A stretch of DNA of 64,000 nucleotides from Terana coerulea (lineage: Eukaryota > Basidiomycota > Agaricomycetes > Polyporales > Phanerochaetaceae). The notes beneath the pieces were generated by a model. It did not search any database, had not been told where the DNA came from, and saw only the letters and a list, made by a program, of their open reading frames with translations. This document shows, piece by piece, positions 53,349 through 64,000 of the stretch. Every line of letters begins with the position of its first letter. The first letter of the stretch is position 1. Made by a program: the position numbers and the translations under genes. The stretch is from assembly GCA_024811115.1 (NCBI GenBank), contig JAKOGH010000776.1:610022-674021 (forward strand). Direction: 5' to 3'.

Positions 53349-55412
53349 TACACGTTCAAGTTGGCCACACCGTCCGCGAGGTCATCCGCTTGCCTCTCGT
53401 GCAGTTTCGTAATCTGCGACGACATTTACTAATTAGCTGTGATGAGTTCAACCTGATAGAAGATGTACGGACCTTGCCGATAGCTATTGTTCGGCCTTCG
53501 TCTCGGAGAGTGAAGCGGCCAAGCTGAGGGTAGTCAGCGAACCTCTCTACGCAAACTGGTTGAGCAGTCTCGATAAGTGCGACGATCTTTTGGCCTAGAC
53601 GTTGGCAGATGGTGTGAGTAGATTGGCGGTACGAGTATCAAATAAGCCGTACCTCTCTTGGCGAATTGCGGCGGCTTCCTTGATTTACGACCGGTCGCCT
53701 TGTCGAAATAGTGGAGGAGAGCCTGTGCGACGACATATGAGTACCTCGGAAGCTGGTAGCACAACGCAATACTGACAGTGAGTGTGATTTCTTCTGAAAG
53801 AGTGTGACAGTGCATGACTGCCGAGTATCCCGCGCAAATGATGTTCTTGTGCTCGAGGATAGCAAGCTGCGCCTCAAATAGCCGAACGGCATGGATAGGC
53901 CTGTTCGGGCTGGTGAGGACGAAACCAGGGCTGATATCTTCGTCGTCGACGCCGCGCAACCGGATGCGGACGTTGTCACCGCACAGCGCCTGGTTGACCT
54001 CGTCTTCCATCTCATTGTATATCGCGGACACTTCAACAGCGACTCTGTTAGGCATGAGGACGAGGTCGTCTCCCCTTGCGCAGGAGGCCAGACTCGACCT
54101 TGCCGACGACGATTGTGCCCATGTCCTTATACTTCTCGGAGACCGGAATCATGAGGGGTGCGTTAAGCTTGCGCTCGACCATCGTCATGTGGTCGAGATG
54201 CTCAAGGAGAGCTTCGCCGCTTGACGATCGGTGAGCTCATGTCGTTGCACACTGTTAAACATACACTCACTTGTACCACGGGCAAATCTTCGTACTTACT
54301 CTATCCTTCAGGTTCGCGCCTGTGTATGCGGACACTGGGATGAAGGTGACATCCTTCAAGCTGAAGCCCGCAGCACGAACGAATGGCGTCAGCTTGTCCT
54401 TGATCTCGTCGTAACGACTCTTCTCCCAGTTTACCGTGGGCTCGTCCATCTTATTGATGACAACAATGACTTTCGACACGCCAGCGGTCTTGACCAACAT
54501 GATGTGTTCACGGGTCTGTCCACCTTTCTCGAAACCTGTCTCGAATTCGCCCTTACGAGCGGAAATGACGAGGATAGCGACGTCGGCCTGGGCAGCACCG
54601 GAGATCATGGAGGGTACAAACGTCTTGTGACCGGGAGCATCGAGAATGGTATATCGCCTCGAGGTGGTTTCGAAGTACGCGCGACCGACCTCGACAGTTT
54701 TACCCTTGGCACGCTCCTGCGGGGTCGAGTCCAGAGCCCACGAGAGATACCAGGATTCACGCCCTGCCTCCTTGGCTTCCTTCTCGTACTTTTCCATCGT
54801 ACGTTTATCGACCATTCCACAAATGTACAGAAGGTTACCACCCATGGTACTCTTGCCTGCATCGACATGGCCAATGAAGACGATGTTAAGATGCTCCTTC
54901 ACTGATCATAGGACATCACGCTCAGCTTTCCCAGTGTCAAGATCAAAGTATCACGCACCGTTTCCGTACAGATCCTTGAGCGTAGCTTCATCTACAGCAG
55001 CTTGCACTTCCTGCGCAACTGCAGTGGTGTCATTCTTCGCCCGCTCAAGTGAGAAGCTGTTTGGGGTAGTGCTTTGCGACAAGGCGGACTTGGCTCCTGT
55101 TTTCGCAGGAGGTTTAGGTGGTGCAGCGGGTGTAGAGGCAGGGGTAGGGCTCTGAGATCGTGGAGGGGTAACAGCGACAGGAGGCTCTGAAGATGCCGGT
55201 GCAGGTGCAAGGGCTGCAGGGGCTGCAGCCGCCGGAAGCGGTGCGGGTTTGCTGCCTCCGATGTTCAGCGAGATGGTGGGTGCAGGCGCAGGGGCCTCCG
55301 TCTGTGTTGGACGTTCGAGGGGTGGTGGAGGAGGTTGGGCAGGCTGCTGCTGAGGCGGGCGGAAACCTTGGCCTGGAACGAAAGTAAAAGCGTTTGCGTT
55401 GAGCCTGCTCAT
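53349..55412 (-). CDS. SUP35: eukaryotic release factor 3 (eRF3/SUP35)
   Basis: GTPase that works with eRF1 in translation termination. Starts at ATG 55412 with MSRLNANAFTFVPG, a perfect PAM2 match (SxLNxxAxxFxP) for poly(A)-binding protein. A Pro/Ala/Gln-rich region follows, then EATLKDLYGN, the eRF1-linked helix before the G domain. The G domain has FIGHVDAGKST (G1), DAPGHKTFVPSM (G3) and INKMDEP (G4). Domain 2 reads ALLEHLDHMTMVERKLNAPL and MGTIVVGKVESGLLRKG; domain 3 reads ALLHYFDKATGRKSRKPPQF and QPVCVERFADYPQLGRFTLR. The last intron (53414-53472) joins TIAIGK to ITKLHERQADDLADGVANLN and V. An extra G at 54072-54075 (CCCC on the plus strand) breaks LRKG/DDLVLMP. Confidence 0.93.
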
Positions 55413-55964
55413 AGTTACAGCACTTTACAACAGGTCGTCAGCGAATAGAATGCAATGTCGTATATCAAAGCAATCAGAAGAGGGTCGTAGCCGGGGAACG
55501 AACGGAGGGGGAACCGATGGTGGTCAACGAGAGAGCACTGCACAACTTTTCTGTGCGAGCTTGATCCACGATGATTACATGACTCTGGACCCCGGCACCG
55601 CCTGCACCTGTAGCACTGATATAGGCACAATATGCTCATGATCGGAGGATTGACAGCTTAGGCAAAGCAAAGCTAAGGAAAGTAATAGCTGAACTTGAGT
55701 GTGCATGTTTTTTCGTGTGCTCTATGGTTTACAAAAGCTATAAGCAGGTCAGTAGCAGGTCATTTAGAAGTAGCGACCCCGAAAACCCCTGATCAGGGCC
55801 GCCTCAACCTGGTAATAACAAGGATATTAGCCGGTTGAAGCCTCGGTAAGTCACGTATCACTGACTGAATTGACCCGTGTACAATGGACGTAACAAACCT
55901 GTGATGTGATGGCGGTATATGTCACTACCGCTGGGCGCAGCGAACTTCACTCCTCCTCCACTCA
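55413..55964. promoter_or_regulatory. divergent promoter region, eRF3 / SLA1
   Basis: 552 bp between opposite start codons, with no supported gene. It must carry both promoters. An AT-richer part at 55670-55760 is the only visible structure. Confidence 0.4.
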
Positions 55965-58900
55965 ATGGCCTCTGAACCAGAAGAATACCTAGCCGTACTC
56001 AAAGCTGCGTACGACTATGAGCCATCCGACGACGCTGAGGAAGAGCTTGCCTTAAAAGAGAACCAAATTCTCTTCCTGCTCGAGCGCACAGACGACGAGT
56101 AAGTGCACGACCGCCGATACCATCCCGCGCCCCTTCGTCCGGAGGTCTTAGTCGCTGACGGTGTGCAAGTTGGTGGAAGGTCAAAACCAAGTCGGACTTG
56201 CAAGAAGAGGCAGGGCCATCTGGATTGGTACCGGCAGCTTACGTCGAGCCTGTGAGTTGTATGGTGTGGGGTATATGCTGCTGCGTGCTCATCTGTGATG
56301 GGGACCTAGGCGGAACACATCTCGGTAGTGAAGGCGCTCTACAACTATGAGGCTACTCAACCAGGAGAGCTGTCTGTTGGCGAAGACGAAATACTGCATG
56401 TGTTCGACAAGGACGATGACTGGTTACTCGTCCAGAGTCAGAAGGAGGGCGGCAAGGTCGGATACGTGCCAGGCAACTACGTTGAAGAGGTCCGTACTTA
56501 TCCAGAGCGATCTACTATTAATTTTGAGTTGAACACATGCTGTGTAGGTGACCGAAGGTGGGGAGTCGGCTGGACCATCATCACCACCGGCACTCGACCT
56601 CTCGAAGATCGTGATCCCAGACTCGGTGGGTTCACGGTGCACACTACTTATCGTGACCCTTGCACTTACCGGTTTGTCTTGAAGCCTCCAAAACCTGCGT
56701 ACACTGATCCTACAGAACTGGTCAGCCAGAGCAAAGCCAAAGCGCCGGGTGGTAAGGTCGAGACGTGGTCCGTCTCTGAGGTAGATAAGAAGGGCAAGAA
56801 AAGAAGGGCACCCTTGGAGTAGGCAATGGCGCCATGTTTTTTGCCAGTGAGTCTGACAAGGTTAGTCTCGCTACCGCCCTCGTCTTTTCTATCTACTGGG
56901 GTAGCGGACTCGAGTCTCACACTGAAGTACACAGACTCCCGTCCAACAATGGCAAACTTCGAATATCCAGTCGACGCGCATGGAGAAGTCAAAGCACGTT
57001 CATATTGAGATCGGCGGTCCTACTCCTATTGCCCTGCATTTCCACGCAGGTTCAAAGGAAATCGCAGAGGCAATTGTTGCCAAGCTCGAAGAAGCTCGCG
57101 CCCCGGAAGAAGTCCCGGCATTACAGGCGGAGCCTCCAAGTGAACCAGAACGGCCAAGGAGTAGCGCGGCGAAGTCTGTGCATTTCGACCAGTCTGAACC
57201 GGAGATTATACCTCTAAGGGAAGACGAGGGACCCGCCGAATCAGAGGAAGAGGAGCCTACGCAGACCCACGATGACTCTGACGGCGAGCGTGCTGTCGTG
57301 CTGTACGATTTCTCAGCTGACGGTGATGATGAAATGTCGGCTTCTGAGGGCGAAACATTACTCATTCTCGAGCGTGATACGGACGAGTGGTGGAAATGCC
57401 GGAACGCGCAGGGTGACGAAGGGGTTGTTCCTGCGAACTATTTAGAGGTGCGAGCATCTGGTGTCGTCGTATCCTCTCTTCTGACCCGCTATGATTCCGG
57501 TTTATATCAGCTTGTGCCCGGGACAGGAGGCTCTTCCACGGCTGCACCCACTGCTCATGTGGAGGAGGACGACTCTGAGGCTGAAGCTGCGCGCGAAGCT
57601 GAGGAGAAGGCGGAGGCCGAAAGACGTGAGCGCGAAGAGGCTGAACGGAAGGAGAGAGAACGCAAAAGAGAAGCGGAGCGCAAGAGCAAGGCGGCAGCTG
57701 CCGCTGCTGAGGCAGATCGCAAGCGGCGTGAGGCGGATCGCGAGAAGCAGCGACAGAAGGAGAAGGAGCGAGAGCGCGAACGCGAGCGCGCTGCTGAGGA
57801 AGAGGCTCGACAGAATGCAGCTCAGCGTGAGCGTTCATCCTCGAGTGGTTCACGATCGTCACGTGGAGGCAAGACGAGCGGACAGTCGTCCGGTTCGAGG
57901 GGCTCCACAGATAAGCGTGGGTGACTACACTATGTCGTTGTGTGCATAATTCCTTACGAGCACATTTAATAGGACCTCCACCTGAAGACGGCGTCCGCGT
58001 ATGGCACGACCGCACAGGCCAATTCCGGGTTGAAGCTGCGTTCTTAGGCTTCGCCAATGGCAAACTCAGGTTGCATAAGATTAATGGCGTCGTCATCGAG
58101 GTGCCTGCGGAAAAGATGTCTGCGGAAGACATGAAGTTCGTTGAGATGGCCACAGCGAAACAGCGCCCAGTCTCTCCCCGTAGAGATTCAGATGACGAGC
58201 CTTTGGAACTCCGTAGACGATCCTTGCAACCGTCCCCGAAGACGGCTCAGCCTCAGAAGAAGCGAAATGTCGACTGGTTCGAATTCTTCCTCAATGCAGG
58301 CTGTGACGTCGACGACTGCTCGCGGTATGCGCAGTCCTTCGAACGAGACAAGATTGACGAGGCCATCCTACCTGATATTACCGAGTCTACGATGCGCTCT
58401 TTAGGTCTTCGGGAGGGCGATATTATCCGCGTCAAGAAGGCAATAGAACAGAAACGACCGAAGACGTCCTCTCCCGCTGACGATACGAAAGCTGAACAGC
58501 TGCGCCGCGATGAGGACCTGGCAAGGGCTTTGCAAGCGGAAGAGAATGGTGGCACGCCTCGCGGGCAGGCTCCGAATTTGTTTGCTGCAGGGCCGAACGG
58601 AGCCCTCAAGAACCAAGTGCGGAGAGGAAGGCCGCAACCGAGCAAGAGCCTTCCTCCTTCAGCAGTCGACCTTGATGCCATTACCTCTGCCTCGGACCAA
58701 ATCGGACGTTCAGGTACACCAGCTACTACTAGCCCGAGTTCTACACCAGTACAACCGCCGGCCCGTTCTAACTCTGCTGCTCTGCCTTCCACCGCTAATG
58801 GATTCGATGATGATGCGTGGACGGTTCGACCTAGCTCGACTAAGCCAATCGCGCCTTCGTCACCCGCTAATGCTGGTGCTGTTTCTACGGCACCTGTTTC

Positions 58901-60014
58901 TGCACCCTTGGCCCCTGCCCCTCCCGTGGCGCCGACCCCTCCCCCTGCGGCAGCTGCACCAGCAGTAACTCCCACCCCCGCTCCGCCCGCGGCACCAGCG
59001 CAACCTCAGGCCACGGGATTGGCCAACAAGACTGAGGCGGATATCTTCGACCAGCTCGCGCGTCTGAGTCAGCTGCGCACTCAAAGTCCTGCCATTGTCA
59101 ACCGACCTGGCTCTGCTATTTCTCCCCCCGTTGCCTCGCCGCCTCCTTTGGGGTATCAGAGTGGCATGGGAATGGGATCTTCTCCGGCGCCCCTCGGGCA
59201 GCATCTGCAAGCGCAGCAGACGGGTTTTTATCAGCCTATCAACGGGCCCAGAGGACCCCTTGCGCCTATCCCTGCCAATCACGGATTGCTGCAACCGTTG
59301 GTACCAACGACAACTGGTTTCAACGGCTTCGTTTCTGCCCGGCCGCAGAGCGCTGTCCCTTCGTTCCAGCCGTCCCCTAGTCCTTCGTTCCTCAACACGC
59401 AGCCGACAGGATTCAACCCCATCCCACAGCAGCAACAACTCCTATCCCAGCCTACCGGATTCCAGCAGCAGCCACAACAGATGCTTCCGCAGGCCACAGG
59501 GTTCCCGGCTTCTGGGCCTCTGCTTTCGCAGCCAACTGGAGTGTCTCCGTTTGGAAATCAGTTTGGCGTCAGCAGTTTGCCCTCATTCCAACCTCCGTCA
59601 TTCAACCAGAATCAGCTTCAGCCGAGTAAGCACTACTATGTCTCCGCTGGTCCAGTCGTAACTGACGATGTTGTGCAGATCCCACAGGCTTCAACCCTGG
59701 CTTTGGTCAATTCCAAGCGACATCGCCACCACCCCTACCTCCGCAGCAGACGTCAAACTCAGTGAATACGAACCCCGCAAACGTCTTTGCGCAGATGAAG
59801 AGTGGGAACTTCGGCAACGACAATGGATCACAGCCGCAGTCTGCGGACAAGTACGATGCACTACGCCCGCAATGTGAGTCGTGCGATCCATCATCAAGCG
59901 CCTTCTCTGACTTCTCATTTCCTCCTAGCTGTGCCCTTGAATCCACAGATGACTGGTTGGGGTGGAGGATACCAACCAAATGGTTTCAATGGAGGCTACG
60001 GATATCAACGGTAA
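55965..60014 (+). CDS. SLA1: actin/endocytosis adaptor SLA1
   Basis: Clathrin-cargo and Arp2/3-regulating adaptor of cortical actin patches. SH3-1: AVLKAAYDYEPSDDAEEELA..WWKVKT..GLVPAAYVEP. SH3-2: VVKALYNYEATQPGELSVGE..VGYVPGNYVEE. A middle region (TPVQQWQTSNIQSTR) precedes HVHIEIGGPTPIALHFHAG. SH3-3: AVVLYDFSADGDDEMSASEG..EWWKCRN..GVVPANYLE. A long charged Arg/Glu coiled coil follows, then SHD1 (VRVWHDRTGQFRVEAAFLGF, the NPFxD-binding fold) and SHD2 (VDWFEFFLNAGCDVDDCSRY). The C-terminus has many xQxTGF repeats near 59210-59560. The 3' intron begins GTAAGC after NQLQP and ends GTGCAG before CCCACAGGCTTC. One A seems missing at 56799-56802, since KKKKGTLGVGNGAMFFASES needs one more base. Confidence 0.93.
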
Positions 60015-60154
60015 CTGCAATGATATGTATATTATACCACCCGTATCGTCTAGCTCGACTTATGTACGTGGTTCCGTCCATGCTTGATTATACCATGTGC
60101 TATACAAGGAATGCGAAAGAGATAAATAAACAACAACACAAAGCGTAACGGCCG

Positions 60155-63100
60155 CTACTGCCGCTCCATGATACCCTTGATATACCCGACCCTCATAAAG
60201 TAGTCCCGGAGGTTTTGTCTGATCTCTGGAGCCATGTCTCGAGAGAGCAGTTCCGTTGCCAGCGGATAGATGGCAGTAAGATAGCGAGAGAACTGCGCAC
60301 GTGCATCAGCAGCCAAAACGTTACCAGTAAAGCAATGACTTACGGCCTTCTCGTCGAGTTTGGCGAAGCCCTGCAAGATCTCTGCGACGACTGGTGTCCA
60401 TGCTGCGATGTTCTTCGCCTGACTATCCATGCGCAACTTAATGAAATCTTGTACGACACCCAGGGCAAGTCTGTGAACGTATCAGTACGATAATGCCTAT
60501 GTAGTGATTAGACCGGAACTTACGGGAGGAGACGGTCGGCGACCTGGGGCCTTGCAGCTTGATGCTCAGGGCGAGGATCGAAGTACATACGCAACAAGGT
60601 ATGCACAAGCGTTGACGCACTGCTCGACTCCTGCTTGAGGAGATTTGGGAGGTGCTTCATGAACCCAACTTTCCAGAGCCCTGTGCGGAGCTCCTTGTCC
60701 TCGTTGAACATCCTCGCAAACTGGTAGCTATGGTCAAGGACGCCCATCAACCGTAACAAGTGCTCCGGCGGGATGGTATTGTAAACCTCGTCGCTCCGTA
60801 GCAGGTCGTTCGTCGTCTCGATGAGGAGCAGTTGCAGCACACACTTAACGATGATCTGCTTGAAGATACGGCGGCGTTCGGCCAGGGAGACTTGTCGTCC
60901 GGCTCTTGACTGGTCGCCGGCGGACAGTGGCGCGGGAACAATCGTTTGACCGTTGGCTTCTGTTACAACGGATTAGTGCGCGAGTAGTACAGTATGCGAG
61001 GATCACTTACCCTGCGACTCTTGTGGCTCGGGAGAGCTGTCGTCGATCTCGACCCGGAGGCTCTCATCGAAGAGCTGGTGCGGTGTCGTGGTTCGGAACA
61101 GCTTCACAAACGTGGTCGCCACCCGTTCCCACTTGGCCGTACTGAGCTTCTTCACGTTGTTCTCCAGTAGCTGTTGGAGACATGACGTCCCGATACGAGC
61201 CAGCGTGTCGTTTTCTGTACTGAATCAGAAAGATGCAAAAATGTGGAGATGAGGGCGAACCTTGGCAGATACAAACACACAACAAGTCCAATAGTCCGTC
61301 CAAAAAGCGTTCCAGCGTTTCAAAGTAGAAGGTGTACAGGTCGATCAAATTCCGCAGCGCCTGAATCATGGTCGACGATAGCCATACACTCATATCCTCT
61401 TGCGTGCTAAACCGCGAAAGGTCTTGACTGGACTTGAGGACGGCGAAGATCGGGAACAGCAATTCTTGGCAGACTGTGTCCCAGAATTCCACGGGGAATG
61501 TGGACCCATACGTCTTGAGAGTCGTGAACAGAGAGTCAAGGGCTCTGGATATGAAACAGTTAGGACTCAGTGCCCGACGGCCAAAGAGAAACTCACAATC
61601 TGCGGACTTCGAGATCTTCTCCGTTCATGATGACGTCGTAGAAGCCGAAAAGAACGGGGAACCAGAACTTGATCATGGGATCGTCCATGCTCCCAGTCTT
61701 CTCCACCGCATCAGCTCTGAGGCCTGTATCTGGGCTTTCAAGCATCAAGGGAATGACACCGCGAAGCATGGCGATGGCCAATAGACTGATCTTCTGGTAT
61801 TTAGTGACCTTGCAGAAGTCGGTGATGCACACGGTGAGGTCCGCGAACGCTCCATGTCGCACGATTGAAGGGAAATGCTCCTTGTTCAGGCGGGTCACGA
61901 TCTCGAAAGCCGAGCTCACGATCCGCTCTATTGGCGTGTTAACACAGCACAGGAGTAGAAGGAATCAAACGTGCTGACCAGTGGGTACTTTCGCAGCCGA
62001 GGTGAACACGCCGAACATCGTTCTCCAACCGGAGCGCATGTTCGCAACTCTGGCTTGGATCATTTGATGCAGACATTGTAGAACCTAGCTGAACTTAATT
62101 ACAATATTACCACGAAAAGCAGTGCTCGCTCACCATGTCACGTATCTCCGGGTTGGAGTTATGGACCATTGTATATTCGAACGGTCGGAGGAAGTCCTTC
62201 TGGAACTTGAAGTGGGGCAACTCTTCCTTCTCCAAGAACCGCATAGCCAGCTGACGAAGGGCATCCAGGGCAAAGAATCCTACATGAGGATTGTTGTGGC
62301 AACAGACCTACAAACCATTTAGACGTAAAACAAGATTAAAGTCCAAAATGTATTACCTGGTTGAAGTGCTCTCCGAGGATATCCCAAAGGTTCGACCATT
62401 CGAGACGGATACGGCTCATGTTGTAGTACGAAATCTCGACCAACTTCTGCAGACTGAAGAGACGGGGGTGTTGCGACATGCCTGAGGACTGTATTTCTTC
62501 CCATGAGACGTCACACAGGGCCCTGACGAAGTCCACGATAGCGGTCTGCGACAATAACTTAGTAAAATCACATTGAGGCAACGACTAAGCCGAGACTTAC
62601 ACCCGAGAGGTAATGGCTGAGTGAGAAGACCATGTCGGCGGCGACTGTAATATGTGTTGAACGACTCTCATTAGCCAGCTCCTCGGTAGGGACCTTGCGA
62701 GAACGGCTGTCATTTTTGTTAACACCTTTGCTTCGAGAACAGATAGGTGACTTACCCCTTCTTGCCATCAGCTACGTCCACACCATTGCTAATCAGCTGC
62801 ATATGCTCCAGCTGACTGACACATGTCAAGACCTCGCGCCACGAGCCTTTCAGATTGTTACCCTCGGTGACGGCTACGTCCAGTAGAGCCTTGATGGCCT
62901 CCATGTTCTTGGTCTTCATCTCGCCCAGGTTGTTCAGGAACGTGAACTTCGCAAGTGTTGTGACGAAAGCATTGCGCTCGAGCTCGAGCTCGAAGAAGCA
63001 AACGATGCGAATAGCGCTCTTAAAGCCATCCAAGCAGAGCTCAACGACCTCGAGATCGTCAGTCCCTTGTAGAGGGCCAGACAACCCGGCCAAGAACGGG

Positions 63101-64000
63101 ATCCAGGCGACTTCGAACATGGGCTTTACATGGACGAAATGTGACGCGCTGAAGTACTGCTCGCTGCCCTTCGACCCTTTGCGCTGAGATCGCATAAGGG
63201 TCCGGAAAAGAGCCTGGGTGTGGAATTGATCGACTTCAGTTGTCATTTGCAGCAAAGGCGCACGTACCTCCGTCTTGTTAGCCATGTTGTTTGACTGCAT
63301 CATGTACGCTTCCTTCTGGAAATCCCTCCCAACGTTCGCTAAGGCATTAGCCAACCCAGGACCCGGCGTGACGGGGATAGGCGCGGCCTCAACCTCGTCC
63401 TTCATGCGGATCTCGTTGTTGACGATGTCGTCGTAAATCGCACCCAGAAGTTCTTCGGGAAGATCGCGCCCATCGTTAATGCCGCGGTTGTTCTTAGTGA
63501 AGTCAGCCTTTGTCATGCGGTGCTTGACCTGGGGGCTGTGCGCATCGGTGTTCAACATGACAGTCGAATATGACAGAATATACACCGTGTCTGCGATAAT
63601 GTCAGCACACCTGCTGAAGAGATTGTCTCTGCTCTACTTACCCGCATTCGCAAAGATGGCTTGCGGATTCCCGGCGACGTATCGCTCTGCGAACTTCAGC
63701 ATGAAACGATCAATTTTCTGTGATTCTCCAGGGAGACGGAAAGCCTGCAGGAAAGTGCGCAGGGCATCGACAAACTCGAGTCCTTTGAACTCCAGCATGT
63801 CGACGAAAGAGTGCATCGTCCCGATATTCGCTTCATCGCTGTGCCCATAAATCAACACCACCTCTCTGAAACGAATGGAAAGTCAACATACCCTCGCCAA
63901 GGTATTCCCCAATCATAGCTTTGCTGAGCCCATCGGTTTCGAGCAGGAACCTCGCAACATCTTGTGGAGCCGAACTCGGAATGAAACCCGTCTCGATGAA
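60155..64000 (-). CDS. SEC7: ARF guanine-nucleotide exchange factor SEC7 (BIG family), partial
   Basis: Trans-Golgi ARF activator; the N-terminal part is beyond 64000. The Sec7 catalytic domain begins at the edge: [20 protein letters not shown] and YLGEG (the glutamic-finger loop). It continues [78 protein letters not shown] and [20 protein letters not shown]. The HDS regions follow with [60 protein letters not shown] and [16 protein letters not shown]. The C-terminus has many short exons ending [17 protein letters not shown], stop at 60155-60157. At 63891-63893 (CCC) one base seems missing: GEG needs GG before the intron to join DEANIG. Confidence 0.92.

Noticed and set aside
1..64000. CRISPR arrays, prophage or bacterial operons
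   Set aside because: No regularly spaced repeats were found, and intron-rich eukaryotic genes fill the window.

Overview
The window is eukaryotic, almost certainly from a wood- or litter-decaying basidiomycete (Agaricomycetes). Genes are dense and lie on both strands. They are cut by many 45-70 nt GT-AG introns with CTNAY branch points. The gene set includes a GH79 glucuronidase-type enzyme, an AA9 copper LPMO, a MATA-type HMG-box regulator, allantoate-permease-type MFS transporters, F-box proteins and basidiomycete-style SLA1, GRR1 and MOB1. Gene calls below come from reading exons, splice sites and conserved protein motifs directly; no database search was run.

Layout. 1-3.3 kb: a GH79 enzyme (C-terminus off the window) and a BCS1-like AAA ATPase, both minus. 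3.5-5.9 kb: TOM20 followed by a SMYD-type SET gene that appears joined to TOM20 by alternative splicing. 5.9-9.6 kb: an unclear stretch, a multi-pass membrane protein and the N-acetyltransferase NAA10. 9.9-13.7 kb: F-box/LRR protein GRR1 and a tightly divergent unknown gene. 13.9-15.4 kb: LSM3 and U1-C share a 166 bp bidirectional promoter. 15.6-22.7 kb: SUA5, a long leader, an HMG-box factor and the helicase DBP8. 23.2-26.4 kb: a BTB-like protein and MOB1 (minus). 27.3-33.7 kb: a DJ-1/PfpI protein, flavocytochrome b2 and the NEM1 phosphatase (plus). 34.5-37.1 kb: SNF7/VPS32 and ceramide synthase (minus). 37.5-38.5 kb: a U1A/U2B''-type snRNP protein. 38.7-48.4 kb: two ACS-family transporters, an F-box protein, a medium-chain reductase and a possibly broken membrane-protein gene. 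49-52.9 kb: AA9 LPMO, a divergent 14-3-3, an intron-containing tRNA-Arg and a hAT-type MITE. 53.3-64 kb: eRF3, SLA1 and the ARF-GEF SEC7 (N-terminus off the window).

Most genes are housekeeping: splicing (LSM3, U1-C, U1A), translation (SUA5, eRF3, DBP8, NAA10, tRNA), membrane traffic and lipids (SEC7, SNF7, SLA1, NEM1, ceramide synthase) and signalling (MOB1, GRR1, 14-3-3). The lignocellulose and transport genes are the accessory part. There is no sign of a virus, CRISPR array or secondary-metabolite cluster.

A caution for users. About 20 reading frames that are otherwise well conserved break at a single base, nearly always inside a short homopolymer. I read this as uncorrected sequencing indels rather than pseudogenes, and mark each place. 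The most interesting biology is the TOM20/SET alternative-splicing unit, the hAT MITE with 8 bp target duplication beside the tRNA gene, and several GC-AG introns.
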